Shown here: positions 45,481 through 60,055 of the stretch, in pieces
Layout: every line of letters starts with the position of its first letter
How positions within the stretch are numbered: the stretch's first letter is position 1
Source: Progne subis subis
Lineage: Eukaryota > Chordata > Aves > Passeriformes > Hirundinidae
Assembly (NCBI GenBank): GCA_022316685.1
Contig: JAKJHU010000016.1
Coordinates: 744,001-808,000, forward strand
Direction of reading: 5' to 3'
DNA length: 64,000 nucleotides
Made by a program: the position numbers and the translations under genes
Notes under the pieces: generated by a model
Databases searched by the model: none
What the model saw: the letters and a program-made list of their open reading frames with translations, nothing else
What the model was told of the DNA's origin: nothing

Positions 45481-47791
45481 ATACAGTTGAGTCATACTCT
45501 GGGAAAGGGCTGCTGCATGTGCCAAGGTATCATACAGTCAGGGCAGAAGGGAGTGTGTGAAAGCAGGACTGTCTCCCTCTTTCCTCTCCATTCCCACTTT
45601 ACACAGCCTCTTTGCAGAGAACAGTGAAGGTTGCTGAAGGCAGGGAAGCAGAAAAACCACCTTCATCCTGGTAAACACCTACTGAGTTCCTGTCATTCAA
45701 AACCAACTTCAGAGGCAGGTACTATGCAGGCACCATTATAAGCTGCCTTCAAAGTCAGTAGAACAAATGTCTTATTGAAATGATCAAATGGTAACCAACT
45801 ATGTCAGCTTTCTGTAAAGTTCTGTAAAGCTGGCTATTTCTTTGCACAAGTTATATAGTTTGACAATTTTAAATCAAGTTAAAAATAAAGAGGTCAGAAA
45901 TGTTTGAATCATGATTCCACAATTACTTTATTGTTTTATGTTAATCCAAAGCATGAATATAGTTTCTTGGAAAACCAAAGACAGATTTTAAGGGGCTATT
46001 AATGTCAAAGCTCATTACTTAAAGAACAATTAATAATTTCCTTGCATCAAATGAAATATTTAAATAAATGGTTATGGGAAATCTTCCCTTGACTAAATTG
46101 AAAAGTTGCCATCTGTCTTTCATTCTCTCTATGTTATCTGTCAGTAAGATAAAATAAAATAGAAAAAAAAATTCTTATACATTAGAATAATGCTGTGGTA
46201 AGGTGCTGATGTTTATGTTAGTTTGTTCTCATTCAGAAATGCACATGTTTATAATGTAGCATTTTCTAATAAACATTCAGGCTTCTTGGCAGCCAATGAA
46301 CAAATTACCATAAAGAGCTGAAAGCAAGTTAGGGGTTTTTTTCTGTCATTTCAAAAGTATAAAAAAAAAAAAGAAAAAACCGATGTTGTGCTGTCACAGG
46401 CTCCAGAACAAAGAGAAGTGTTTATGTCATTGATCATCTCCAGCATCTTGAAAGATGTATGCACAAAGGAGGAAGACGTTTCAGGCAGGAGGATGTCTCT
46501 GATAATTTTTCAGAGATCCCAACTTTTCCATTGTGGGGATCACATGCACAGAGTATAAACATGGACTCTCTCTTAATAAAGCACACTGGTAAATATATCC
46601 AGAATTACCACATCATCTGTATTTAAACTATCTGTTTATCTAATGTCTTAAATGCAGCGAGCAAAGCACATAGCTATATTTTACATCAACTATTCCCTTA
46701 TTTCATATGATTCCATTTAAAGCTAAGGAAGCCTAGACTGGGGAGCTGTCCTGCTATATGAGCTGTGGTCATCAAGTGAGATCACCAGCCCGCTTCAGTG
46801 AGTGGTCACCGTGACTGAATGTTCCTAGAGGATGGTAACCATGTCTTGAAACATTGACTAAAACATACTGAGAAAGAAGCATTGCCCAGAAAATTAGTGC
46901 TGGTAAGTGCATCAGTTTGTCAGGTAAGGCTTTGCAAGGTGCTGCTGGGTCTATAACTGCTGAGGAAACTGTCTGCCTGTGTTTGTTGAGTTGTAACTTC
47001 TTGTGAGCTTTTCTTGGAGAGCAAGCTTTTCTCCAGGGAAGCAGACCTTTTTCTCCCCTTCATTTTATGCAGTACTTCCAGACCTCTTTCTCAGCTGTGA
47101 AAAACACCCACTTGTTTCCCAGGACAGGTTTTTCATCTCCCAGGCACAGACCCACTGAGTCTACATACCCGACATGGTCAGGTCCCAGAGCAGAACTGAG
47201 AGTACAGCACTGCTCAGCATCCACAGGGCACAGAGGGTTTCCTACCAGCTCTCATGCCCCGACTGCTCCTCAGCATGTGGCTCCATCCTTTCAGCCACCT
47301 CAGCTGACACACAGGAGCATTTCAGTCATCAGTAAACCATATCACCTTTATCACATAAACCAATGCAGGGAGCTTCATATATTCAATAAAAGGAAAAAGA
47401 AACTGAAATGCCTTATAAGCTGTCAAGAGAGCCTCTGAACTGAACCCAAGTGGAAGGTGTAATATGACCCTTTTTTCCTGGCCACAGAACCAGGGAGATA
47501 CTAAATTCTTTGGGAAGAGAAAAATCTTGACATTTGGAAGTCGTGTCAAGTCGTGACCTGCTGTCAAAGCTGTAGACATTTCTGGGCACCACAAAGCAGA
47601 AACTTCTAGAGAAAACGAATGTTAGCTGGCACAGGCTGAGATAAAGGGTGAAGAATCTGCAAATAGGATCCGCAATACCTAAAATCCTCTAAAAGCCAAA
47701 AAAAAATTAAACCTTATCATACACGCATACATGCGCTACACCTTCAGGAATGAAATCTGGTAACTAACTGGTAAGCTCCAGAAAGAAAGAA
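45481..47791. other. Non-coding stretch with an LTR-like motif pair
   Basis: No gene is called. TATAAA at 46554-46559 and AATAAA at 46575-46580, with GGACTCT between them, resemble the corresponding part of the LTR at 19782-19811, but the flanks do not. A 123-codon Ser/Pro/His-rich frame at 47067-47438 on + sits in a GC-richer patch and matches nothing known to me. Confidence 0.55.
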
Positions 47792-47834
47792 TCATAGAAT
47801 CACAGAATCATTCAGTTTAGAAAAGACCTTAAAG
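47792..47834 (-). mobile_element. CR1: Very short CR1 3' terminus, minus strand
   Basis: On + it reads TCATAGAATCACAGAATCAT, then TCAGTTTAGAAAAGACCTTA, the reverse complement of the last ~45 bp of avian CR1. The 8-bp terminal repeat (ATTCTATG/ATTCTGTG on -) is well kept. The rest of the element is absent, an extreme 5' truncation. Confidence 0.85.
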
Positions 47835-50800
47835 GATAAATGAGCTTCTGAGAGTTAATTAGTCTTAGCTCCAGGCTCAGGTGGCAACGCATGTTATTTG
47901 TGAGTTAGGCACAAAGGAGAGCTGTAATAAACTCTCTCAGACTTCAGCTTTGGATTAACTTTTCTGTCTCATGTCTTCTCTGCTTTTCTTGTTTTACTAT
48001 ACATGAAATGGCCATTTACATTCATGGTGTGTGTTTGTAGACTAAATGTGCTTCATTAAATTTATAGGTATAGTGTGCTTTACAGATTTTTTTCTTCATA
48101 CGGAGTCTGGTCATTAAAGGTAATAATAGCAAACAATTGCCTCTCAAATTATGTTACAGGACATTATTACAAAGCCTGTAACTGTTCTGTTATTTATAGT
48201 CTCTAATGTACTGCTTTTTGTCTAAGCAACCATCAACTAACTGTACTCTTAAATCTTGCTCTTTTGCTGAGATGTTTAGACTACCATTTTTATAGTTACA
48301 TGCTTTTATTCCTCAATTCATTCTACACAGACTGTTTAGGTGATTTGTTTCCTGCCTATGTGCACTGACAGCCCAGACACTGAGAACTGGATTAATAGGA
48401 AATAACTCATGAGTTAGTTTTATGACTGAGAATCCTATAAATGAGATTTTGATAGCACGTATAATTAATGCTGTTACACAAAAGTAGTAGTTTTACCTGT
48501 GATCTGAGACCCAGGACTAATAGTTTCTACTTTCTGCCAAAATCGTCACAATTTTTACGTCTATTTTTTTATTACATTGTCTTTGAACAAGTGCGCCAAA
48601 TCCAGGCATCCTCTAGAACAGATCATTTCCCAAACAAAAATGAGCAAATACAACTGGAAGGCACAAAACTGAGCCACAAATTCTCCTTTCATATTCTATA
48701 GGCACACACAGACACAACGAAATTCTGAGGCTATGAAAAAAGAGTAGATAACTGCTATGATATAATTTTCTGAATGATTGTCTTAAAATGATAGATTATT
48801 ATGGTTCTTTTTCAAAAGGAAGTTTCCACTTCCAGTCAAGTGGCACCCTTAGTAATTTTCCATGTTGATACCAACTGATTAAAAACAGACACAAATTATT
48901 CCTCTCATAGTCTGCACTGAAAGAAAAACAAACTTAGTAATAAAATATGAGGAAATCCTCCTATTTCACCTTAAATGTCAGCCAATCCTTTGTTCCCTTG
49001 TCATGATTTTAAAGGTCAATTATGGAAAAAATGTTCTGGAGAAATTGTAAGTACTGAGGTTTTTCTAACAAGAATATGATACTGCGAACCTGTAACATTC
49101 ATGTTTATGAATTTTTGCTGAATTGCTCATTCACTAGTTAAATTCCAGAGTCAGCAATGGAAGCCTCATTTAAGTGTAACCTAAAACCTATTTGTGGATT
49201 CAAAATGTCAATACGAAGGTTAATTCCTTACAGAAGCGTCTTTCAGAAGTGGAAATAAAAGTATTATAGCTTATAAGCTGAAATGAAGCTTTTCTCTCAT
49301 TTATAACTTCTATGCATCATTTTCTCACTAATTAATCCTTCAGATCACTTAGGAACACCAGTAAATAGTTTCTTGTTCAAATCCAGTTCAACAAGAGTCT
49401 CAATATTTCTTCCTTCTTGTGTAGACTGACTCAAACTGCACCTTTGTTCTCACTTATTGGCGCAGGACTGAGCTCAGCCAGCAGCTGTACCATAAAAGGC
49501 AAATTGGTGGAGTTAGTAAATGACAGACTTCAGGGGAAGTTTTCAAAAACACTTCAGAATAACATAAACAGTCACAAGATGGATTTTCACCACTAGAACT
49601 GGTAGCTTGGGTGGAGAAATACCAAAAGCTAAAAGAATAATGCTTGTAAGTAGAGCTTCCTTTTTCCTTTCCTCATAGGTTCTGAGTCTTTTCTTACCTG
49701 TCTCTTTGAGAGTCTGAAAAAAATACCCAGTTTACAGAGTTTATTTTTGGTTAAGGTGGTCATCATCCAAGCATGCCCAATCAGAAGATAAGGTAGCTCA
49801 AATTGGTACTTATGCGAGTAAATTTTCCAGGATACTGTTAATTGAAAAATAATGACAAATCATGGCTGTAGAGAAGCATGGACAGGAGTCCAAGGAACAG
49901 AACAATTCAGATTATTGACAGTTGTACACATGAAATTCACCTCAGTTTTAGAAAAATTTTTCAGAAACAAGTCAGAAAGTAACAAGGAAATGATTAGGTA
50001 GGGGAAAGATATATATGGCAGCTCTGGATTATTCTACAATATGCATCCTTGTATGTCCTATATATACTACTTACTGTTCCTATCTATTCTTCATATATCT
50101 GAAGTACAAAACAGAAGTGAACATGTTTCTCAGGAAACATCCACATTGATGTCATTGAAGATAAAATCAGCTGAAGACAGCTATATGAGAAAAAGTCTAA
50201 AAATTATATAACTCTTCCACCAGTAGTAAAAATGATAAATATAAATTTTCCAATATTTAAGAAATGTATTATGATGATAATCCTCTCATATAAGCTTTTC
50301 CTGCAGAAAAAGTGAGGAAGGAACTTACCACTGATGATGGCTAAACTGCATGAACGGGCCTAGGAAGGTAAGTGCACGTCTACATGTGTATCTATTCAAG
50401 TTCTGCAAGTTATGAAGCAACTTGCCAGTAAGAGTTTTTTTCTAAAAGCTTCTAACTGGAGGCTGAGTTAGACCCCAATATATAAGGTTTCAGGACTCTT
50501 TCAAAAACCCTAGCCTTAAAAAAATTTGTGTTGTAACTATATAACTACATAAAAAGCAGTTGTCTATATTTCTTTTATCCTGCTATATTTATAGTAATTC
50601 TTTAATTTTCACAATGCTCCTTTTAAGCCTTTATTATTTTATATTAATTTTGTTACATATCCTCATTTTTCACCTAGATAACCTCAGTTAGATTTCAAAG
50701 GTAGGATGCACATTCAACTGTGTAGTCATTGTCTTAGAATATAAAAATCTTCCAACTTAATTTTAAAAGGAAAAAAAAGGAAGATTCACAGTACCAATGG

Positions 50801-53800
50801 AGATTAGTGTTAAACATGCTGCTTTTCATTAGAATAAATAATGAGCATTAAAACTCCACCCATAAGGATGCTTTTATTTAAGAGTAAACCAAAATTCTGG
50901 AGGCTGGGATGTCATTGTCAAAGCTAGTCACCACCTAAACTACCACTGTAGTCCTCTTCATGTCTTTTAGATAGAAAGGCAGAATGACTTGAATTTTTAT
51001 GGATACATAATTTACTACCACTTAAAATACATATATTCCACATATTTAGTGTCTTGTAATTCAAATATTCTCTATTTCTACAAGTATTTCTTTGTTTTTG
51101 ATTGTCAATGAAATAAATGTTGTTTTCTCTGCTCATTCTCCTAGGTTTTGCGTATTTATGTTTTGCATTCTGACATCTGTCCCAAAAAAAAAGAATTATT
51201 ATCTTTCCTGTAGTAACAGTTCTTGGTCAACCAGAGACCTATGGTGAAGACAGAGGCTCACCGAAGTCAAAATCAGGGACTTCTTTGCAAGAGCATGTTG
51301 GTTGTTTAACAGCATCGTGTGAGGACCATGGACAGATCTTACTAATTTTCTGAGTAAGACTAAGAACTTCACATAAGATGTGTAGTTCTTCTATATTAAA
51401 AGGTCTTTTATATTAAAAGGACATATCTGAGAAAAAGGATTAGAGAATGATGCAATCTACTGGGGCTCTGTATGCACACAAAATTAAAAAAGAAAAACAT
51501 ATCTGAATTCTTACTGTTCTATTGTTCCCTAATCTCAGGGAATAAAAAGGACATTAGTGGTACAGCCAGCATTGTAAAACAAATATACTTTGAGTTAACA
51601 CTGCATTTGGTCAGATTTTATCTGCACAAGTGATAATTTGGACATGATTAATTTTGCCAGTGATTTTTCTCACTCTCCCTTCCCAAATCTTCAGCAGTGC
51701 TTTTCAGCAGTTCTGGCAAAGACCATGTAAAAATGGCAAGCAGGCATTCCCTTTGGACAAAAAGAGTATGATTTTTTTTCCAGGAAGGAAAACTGTACAA
51801 GCTCTTGATGACTAAAAAAATATGGATACTACTATTTCCCATAATTTCCCATAATCTCCAAAAAATGTCTAAATTACAGACAAAATCTCTCAAAGTCACT
51901 GCTGTAGGAGGCTGAAGTATGTACAATGGAGAGATATCTAAAAGGCAGATGTCACAACATGAAAAAGTGCAAAGGAGACAAAACATCACCACAGCTACCC
52001 TGAACAAAGTGCATTTGTTCCTGGTGTTTTTACTGAAGCAAATCCTGTGTCTTTATTCTAGAAGAGACATAACTATAATCTAAACAAATTACTTCAATCC
52101 CATATTCAGCTGTCCTCCTATGTCCTGGGATTTTTTGTTGTTTCTTCTCTAAGCAGACTAAAATACAGCTTTGTCTACATTCCTAATGTACCACATTCCC
52201 TTATGGTCCCAGTTATCCAGCCTATACTACTCTATTAATTATGAAGAACTAATTTTACACACAAATTCTGCACTAGAATGGCTGAAAAAGAGAACTGGCA
52301 GAACTGTCTTACTACAGTCTCCTCTACTACAAAATGACATCATGCAACATGACTGTTCTGACTCCCACAGGATTACAATTTTCACAGCTCAAGCCAGGAG
52401 AGCAAGGTAATGGCATTTTTAATGCTCATGGTTTGAGGTTTATGAGTTAAGGTAGGTGGCCAGTTGCTATTTCATAGGCTCATCTGTCAGTCCAGTGCTG
52501 TATTTGCAGTACTGTGAGACTAAATGAAAATGTGAGGAATTCTTGATGCTGGAAATATAAATGTGTGGGGTTTTGTTTTTATTCTGGAAAGGTTGTTGCT
52601 TAGAGTAACAGGAAGTGATCTAATATTGCATGTAATAGACTTATTATTGTTAAAAGACCTCAATTTAACTTAGGTAGTCAGCATCTCATGACATTCAGTC
52701 CTTCATTGGTAGTACTTGACAGCATGGCAGAAAAGAAGTGGAAAGGAGTAATAACTCCCTTCAATCACATCTCATTATGTTAAAAGACAAGTTGGCAATG
52801 GAGCAGGAAAGCTCTCTGAATGATGGAGTAAGGACTGAGGAGAGATTTGGCATGAAGGTCTTCTGTTTTGATGATCTAGGATCAAATGCCATTTTTTTGC
52901 CTCATAATCCCCGATTATATGATGACAGACACCAAGCTGGAGAGCTAAATCACAAGCATCATACAGTGGAGAAGTTAGACTCATATTCTTAATGCTCAAA
53001 GACATAAGAAAAATAAACAAAACAGTAAAATCAGTAATCTTTCCATTATATAAGCCATACCTTCCAGATGGACACAAGGGCAAAGTACTGGCCTCGGAAT
53101 GGGTGGTCATTTAGGTAGGATTTAGACTTGACTTTTACAAAAATAATCTGGAAAAAATAACTCCAATAAGAGAAAAATGTCAGCAAACACAATGCTTTTG
53201 TCCTCAAAGCTCTTGTGCTTAAACTCTGTGCATTTAGGCTCCCACAAAAGCAATTTGGGGGAATGTTGGCAAGGTTATTTTCCATCTTGAACAAGACTAT
53301 GCCTCTTTCCCAGAAGAGAGTCATGCAATCCAACAGCATCACGGGGAATCAAATCCTTTTCAGTACTGTGAGTTGATTTTGAGGGTAATTAATTTTGCCT
53401 TGAGGATGCTGCCCAGGCACCTTAACACAAGCTCTTCAAACCACCTCACTGGGATCTGTTGATGTTCTTTTGGGGTTGCTATTCGTATGATTGAGACACC
53501 AGCACAAATTGTTCAGAATTTGCCTAAAAAAATGCCAAGCTGCATCCAACAGAGGTCAACGAATTGTACGCAGCTGAACCAGCAAATGTGACATCTGTCA
53601 CTGATCATCCGAAGTGTGCTCATGTCAGTTTAGTCATGATTCCCCAGGCCAACTCGAAGGAGAGTATGAAACATAGCTTTGAGGTCTATTAGGAAATCAG
53701 AAAATATACCTGTCCACAATAACAATTCTTGTGCACTGTTTAGCTGGCTGTGGTACAGAGGAGATCATGGGAACTTAGTAGAATTATGGGATAAATAACC

Positions 53801-55519
53801 AGGTTTTGGACAAATATCTTTGTGCAGGGAGAAACAATAAATATAGTATGTAAACCACAGACATTTCAAATCAGATGCATGCAATTAATCAATATATATA
53901 TATGGACATCTCATCAAAATTCATAACCTAGATCCTGCTGAAAATAGCAATGATGATACACACAAAGGTGTCTATAGAGCCTGGTTAACACAAGTGAAAA
54001 GCCTTTAAGAAATCAGTATGAGACAATTGGGACTTAATAGTCTGGACAGTGAGGAAATACTGAAATACAGCAGAAACCTCATAAATCATGACAGTGGCAT
54101 TCCGCAGGAAAGAACATGAAATTAGCATGCAGCACATGACTTTAAAAGCAAAATGCTTTTACATTCAGAAGAAACAAAACAGAAACCTACCTCCCAAAAT
54201 TACATTGTTTAATCTTCACTGTTTTTGAACAAAGAAGCACTAGAATTTTAAGAAAGCCAGTGGTAAAAAAAATAACTAGAAATCAAGTTGAGACTATAGT
54301 TAGAAATATACAGTGTCATTCTCTGTGAATCATAGCCCCTAGTTTTTTCAGTTTTCATACGTGTAAGCAAAATAACCAAGTCATCACATCATATCTACCT
54401 AAAGCAAGCAAATCTATTTTATTTTAAATTGTTCTGAAGTAAATGAGTGATATGAGTGTGAACGCAGATTTTTCACCTCAAGCGTATCTCAAATTACACT
54501 TTTCTGCACAAGAGAACTTCCACCATCTTATTTTCTAAATAATATAGGCATTAGGCAAAAGTCTAGATTTATGGGAGGCTGAAACATTTTCAAAACACTT
54601 TGGATATTATGGAGAAATAGCTCAGAAGAAAATGTTACCTCTTGGTTTCGTTATCAAGATATTTTACTTTCAACTTTGACTAACAAAGCTTTGTGTTGTA
54701 AGCAGTTCATGGAATGTCTAGGCTATTTAAAGAATTTCATAAGGTTTTTTTTCTAATTCAGCAAATACAGCAAAAGTAATCACATAAAATTCAGTCAGCT
54801 TCCAAAATTAGCCTGAAATAAAGGTGTGGCCATCACATCTGCACATCTGATGATCTGCAAAATCCTTAAATCCTTAATGGGTCTCCCCTGCTCCAGCTCC
54901 TTGTTTAAGGGAACCATTTGAATTTATTGTTTTACTCAATATATACATCTCTCTCTGTCCTAAAAAGAGATCAGCCCAGGAAAGAGTACTAAGGAGGGAA
55001 GTACAGGGTTCTAAATCTTCTCAGTGTTATTGCAGTTCCTACATATAAGAAAGCTGAAACTGCAGTATTTCTTGCACACGTATATGAACAAAGTTGATAA
55101 GTTCTAATTGCTATAATGGCTGGGGCTTGGCAAACCAAGCCAGATAATCTTTAAATGGGAAATGCACAAAAATACCTAAGAGTCTAAGATTTCTGAGCTG
55201 CTCTTCAAGGTAACAAGCTAGTTATTTGGAGGTATAATTACTCTTGGCACACTGTATCAGTAGACACATCAGGATCTGCTAAGCTGCTTTAGACATTATA
55301 GGACTTCATTGCCATATCATTGCCTAATTTTTACTAGTAAAGACCTGGTGACTTGGCAATCAACAACAAAAAGCTAGACAGAAAGCAGGTATCATTTTCT
55401 GGCAGAGTCTTACCATGCAACCAGCAATAAATGGATCCCATATGGTCTTCATCAGCAGAAAATATACCATTTGCTTTACTTGGCTGCATTTTGATGCCTT
55501 ATTTTAGGTGGAGAGATAT
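47835..55519. other. 7.7 kb of unique non-coding sequence
   Basis: The longest stretch with no named repeat. The largest frames are 119 codons at 51648-52007 on - (hydrophobic start, otherwise featureless) and 111 codons at 52775-53110 on -. None resembles a known protein. Short AT runs occur near 53892. A slightly CpG-richer patch lies at 53400-53660. If conserved non-coding elements exist in this window, this low-repeat interval is a natural place to look, but conservation cannot be judged from one sequence. Confidence 0.6.
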
Positions 55520-56060
55520 GAGGGATCTTGACAGCCTGACAGGAACCTCATGAGTTTCAAGAACAGCATAAGCACTGCCAATAGATTATTTTTCTCTGTT
55601 CAGCACTTGAGGGACTGCACTTGGAATATAGTGTACTGATACATCAGATAGTTAGGCACCTGCAGAGTGCAACATACAGGAACAGTCTTGAAGAGAGAAG
55701 TCTAAGGTCTTGCAGATCTTCAGTGACATAAGGGGTAGGTGTAGGAAAAAAAAAACAGAGCCAGATTACCCTGCATAGAGAGTGATATGACAAAAGGTCT
55801 CAGGTAGAAGATGCAGCAATGAAAATCATGATTTAGTATTGGAAAAAGGAAATATAAACCATGAGAAACCCCATGATGAGAACAGGGTTCCCAAGAATCC
55901 AAGGGAGAGTGTGAAATCGCCGGCTTTAGAGATACTCAGGACTAAACCGGGCAATATTGTCAACTAATTGGAATAAGCTGGCCCTGTTTTGAACTGAGGG
56001 TTTGGTCAGGAGATCAAGGAGGTTTCTTCCAGCTTTACATATGCTAGGACTCTATGACAC
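55520..56060 (+). mobile_element. CR1: Decayed CR1 LINE, ORF2 region to 3' end
   Basis: Recognisable sense-strand CR1 blocks appear in order: GGATCTTGACAGCCTGACAG with AACCTCATGAGTTTCAA, CTCTGTTCAGCACTTGAGGG with CTGCACTTGGAATA, AGAGATACTCAGGACTAAAC, and finally GGAGATCAAGGAGGTTTC, TTCCAGCTTTAC and GACTCTATGACAC at the 3' terminus. Divergence is high and the stretch between 55680 and 55910 is barely recognisable and probably contains deletions. The 3' end is near 56060 and the 5' limit is approximate. Confidence 0.7.
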
Positions 56061-59000
56061 TCAACTAGCTTCAGTCTGCCTGCCAGAATTTCATGATGAT
56101 TAAACTACATGCTTACAAGATTGAGTGGAGTGGGAATAGTTTAACTGAACAGAAGCAGAGGCAGAAGACCAGAAATATTTCAGTGAGCTGTGCTGGTGCT
56201 GCCAGTGCTAATACTAGACTAAAACTAGATAGCTGACAGTTGCAAGAGACACCAATTATTTTTCAAGTTTGTTCTGAAACGTCATTTGAAATATATATAC
56301 AAATATATACAAGGTAGTGCTGAATAATAAGTAACCCCAAACCTAAAACTCAATGCTTCCTATCACGTGACAGATGCTTACAGGATTTAGATATCCACCA
56401 CCAGGCAGTTCACTGCTGTACTTTGGTTGTGTCAAAGTAAGCTTTCTATTGCACAGCAACTGTTTTCAGAGTGTACAAATTGCCCATGAGCTGCTTATAA
56501 TTTTGAGGACTTTTTCTTCATTATTCAAAATTATTCGTTCCAAAATTTCAGCAAACAAGCAGTGGTCTGTAGTTTGTGAATGAGCTGTTTGTTGCCAGTA
56601 TACAGCATGGACTTCATCCAAATCCTATTGAAGTTGATGGAAAATCTCCCACTGACTTAAAATAGGCTTTGGATTGGCCCTGTTGAGTGGCAGTACTCAT
56701 TTTGATTGGAATTATAGGTCACATGGAATTTTTTCTCCAATATTCAGTATTTCTGCCAACTTTCTGGACAATAAGAGCATTTGTCTGAGTTTTGACACAA
56801 AGGAAATACAGAACAGCCATTAATACAGCCAGAATGAATTTGTTGAAAAAACTCAACTATTCATGGAAAAGAAAATGGTAGTATCTGCCCAGACATAGTT
56901 CTTTTGGATTCACATGAAGGAGAACTTCATGATTAGGGGATTAATGTTTATAGAAAAGTGTACCCACAGTATCTTTGTGCTGAATACTTGTGTGTGTGTG
57001 TGTTCCCTTCCTTACTGCTTTAAAAAAAAGTTTACAGAATAACATTGTGAATTAATATGGATAGAGCTTATTTTGATAAGGATCAAAAAAAATTGGGGTA
57101 TTTTTCATTCCATTTTGGTCAATAAACAGAAGTCTCTCAGATTTTGCAGGCAAAAAGATTTAGTACATGTCTTCAGATTACTGGACCTGAACATGCTACA
57201 GAGGTAAACAAAGGGGCTAGTAAGCCTGAGAGACCCCAAATATAGGCTACAATTTCTTAAGTTTAAAAATATTATATGCTTCATTTCTCTTGTAGCTTCT
57301 CACATTGAAAAAAAAATTCTGCTTACATACTCAGTTAAGTAAATCACAAAAAAGACCATGTCTTTTTTTCCTAATGACTGAACACAGAGCTTAAATCCAA
57401 CTGCAGCATATAAGGTACTTCTGGGAGGGGAAAAAAAAGAAATTAGGACATGTCAACTAAAATATTGAATGTTTTATTTATACTGAACAGCAATTCTTAA
57501 ATTACTGTAAAATATCCTACAAAATTTGCAACAACTTTTCTGGGAAGATGTTGCTCCTTGAAGTGAGCTGCAGAAAAAAATCAGGGATTCAGAATTTTGG
57601 GAACTGGGCTTTCTTAAGAATTTAGACCCAAATTCACAAAAGGCAGACACCTGAAGCTGGCAGTAGGCAACAGTTTTATGCCTGTTTCCTGAAGTATCAT
57701 ACTGAAATCCATCAATAACCTCCGGTGTGTTTGAAGGCTTCACACAGAAGAGGTTTTGATATAAAGTCCTGAAGTGCTTCAGCTTTTGCTTCGATGCCTG
57801 CTTCAGCCGTCTTAGCCCTGGGGGACAGAGACACTGAGCTCCTTTTCCCATGAAGTCCTGCTTTGGGGTTGTTCTTCTTGCCTACCTTCTGCAAAAGTTA
57901 CATTTGAGCTTATGTCTGTATAATTAAGAGCTGCCTGCAAGCATTTATTCCTACTTGTTCAGACCACATGAACACTAGCAGCAAGCCAGTTCTGAGAAAT
58001 TCTCTGACTGAAAACCTAAACCTTAAATCAAAACTTTAAGTTTTTTCTGAATCAATTCCCAGAATGAGCTCACATATTCACTCACATGAGGACCAGATCA
58101 GGCACGAAATAAAGGACAGCATGCATCTCCCAGCAGGACTCAGAGTGAGATGCAGAGGATAAAACCAGGCTGGGCTGAGGAAATGCAGGTAAGAATAGAG
58201 AGGGTCTTCACTGTATCATTATCAAGACAAGATTGATCTGTATAAAAATCTATGTAAAAGTAAAACCAGCCAGAAGAGGAGATTGGTGGCTCAAGCAGAA
58301 GAGCAGCTTCCTCATCTCAGCAGAAATCCACAGGGCTCATTCAAGCCTGTACATTTGGCTGGAAACTAACATGGTGGGTGTGTGAAGGGGAGCCATTTTC
58401 TCTTTATGTAATGAAAATAAGGGAAAAAAACCCAGATTATAGCATTCTTGTCTGAGTGAAACCCACATGGGAGGGAGGAGGGTTCACTACTTCCTGGGAC
58501 AGTAAACTAACGTGTATCATGGACAAGATCTGTTCCTGGGCACCAGGGTTGGAACATCCACACTGTTGAACTATCAGAGAACACTCTGGGCTGGTTTTGG
58601 CACTGGCAAATTTACCCTCCTCCCAACAGATCCTGGACATTGTCTGGGAATTAAGGCATGCCAGGAACAGCCCCCACAAGACAATTTTGGAGGATAAAAA
58701 TGTTTAGTAGCCTGAATATGGGTCATTTTTGTGCTATTTGTTCTTTGTGCCAGCAAGGAGTTCCAGGCACATCTTCCTAGAATAGACACTGCCTATGGCC
58801 TTTATTTCTGTTCCATAAAATGTTTGTGCATTTTATTCAACAGTTGCTTATCACAAAATAAACCTTAAGAAATCCCTGAAGAGGGTAACAGAACTCAAGT
58901 CTTTTTGCATCAATCAAGTGCCAAACGAATCTCTTTCCATACCCTGTGGATTTTTCTTTCTATACAGTTACAGATATAGAAAATAACACCCAACTAAGTA

Positions 59001-60055
59001 AATAAGCGATTTTATACGGAAATCTGTGTTTGTTGAGTTATCTGTTTGTAACTGGTTTCCAGTGAGCAGTCTTGCAAGCTGTAATCTGGTTAAAATCTGC
59101 TAGCTCAATAGATGATTTCTTCAAATAGACAAATAGATCCTTGAAAAGGATCTTGAGAGTAGAGTGAGCACCCTCCTTCAGCACAAGCTTCCATATCCCA
59201 GCTGGAAACTGCAGGTGGCAGAACCAAAGAATTGAACCACAGAAACCAGGTGGACCAAGGTGAGAAGGGAAGTTATGCACCACACTTTCAGAAACATCTC
59301 CACCATACTTTTGGGACAGCTCTTTGCCTTCTACAGCTTGTGTGCCCATCCTAAAACTATCACCTGAGAGAAGATTCCTAGTGGGATCCAAGTTATCAGT
59401 ATGGCTGCCATGTGCCTAATGATTTGATGAGTGCCATAAGCTGCTCTGCACCAGTATCCCATCCCAGAGCTGACCAGGAGTTTCTGAATGGACTTCATCT
59501 CAGTTAGCTGTTGTGGTAATTCCATGAATCTCCCAGCATGATCAACAAATACACAGTAAATTCTATCCTTCCTAAAAGAAACTAATAATATACATTTCTC
59601 AGGTTTTTAGAGTACATTTTCAGGTTTTACTGATACTTGTTAAGACCAAGGTCCTTTCAGGTATTTATTTATGAGACATCTCACCTACCAGATGTTCTCT
59701 GTTGAGTCAGTAGGGACACATTCATCTTCTTGTGCTTCTAGACTTTTCTTGTGATTCATGCTGTATTTCAATCCAGCCCATTTTTTTTTCTAAATATAAA
59801 CATTCCCTTAGGTGCCCCAGCTCATGTAATTTCAATGTAACCATATAAACTGCTATAAAGTGCCTGCTGCACAATTATAGAATAAACAGTTCATTTTATA
59901 AGAGGACTTGGAAAAAAATTTCAAATTTTATTTTGAAAAGATTTTTTACAAAAACAAAAATTTATCAGGTTTGATAACTGATCAATTTTCATGGGCATTT
60001 TCATGAGCATTTTTCAAGCTAGGAATTTTTAAGTCTGCAGATATCTTTTTCAAAA
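56061..60055. other. Unique non-coding stretch
   Basis: No named repeat apart from a short (GT)n near 56990-57002. Overlapping minus-strand frames at 57474-57851 (125 codons) and 57712-57894, and adjoining frames at 59038-59525 on -, were read carefully and match no family known to me. No splice-bounded exon pattern is evident. Confidence 0.6.

Noticed and set aside
47067..47438. 123-codon Ser/Pro/His-rich frame on +
   Set aside because: Sits in a locally GC-richer patch; composition is low-complexity and there is no family match.
51648..52007. 119-codon frame on - with a hydrophobic start, considered as a small secreted protein
   Set aside because: Only the first ~20 residues are signal-like; the rest is featureless and the codon context is AT-rich background.
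57474..57894. Two overlapping frames on - (125 and 60 codons), considered as a processed pseudogene
   Set aside because: Neither translation resembles a known protein, and there is no poly-A tail or flanking duplication of the kind left by retroposition.
59038..59525. Adjacent minus-strand frames (117 and 64 codons) considered as a broken gene
   Set aside because: Joining them gives no recognisable family and there is no evidence of a shared ancestral frame.
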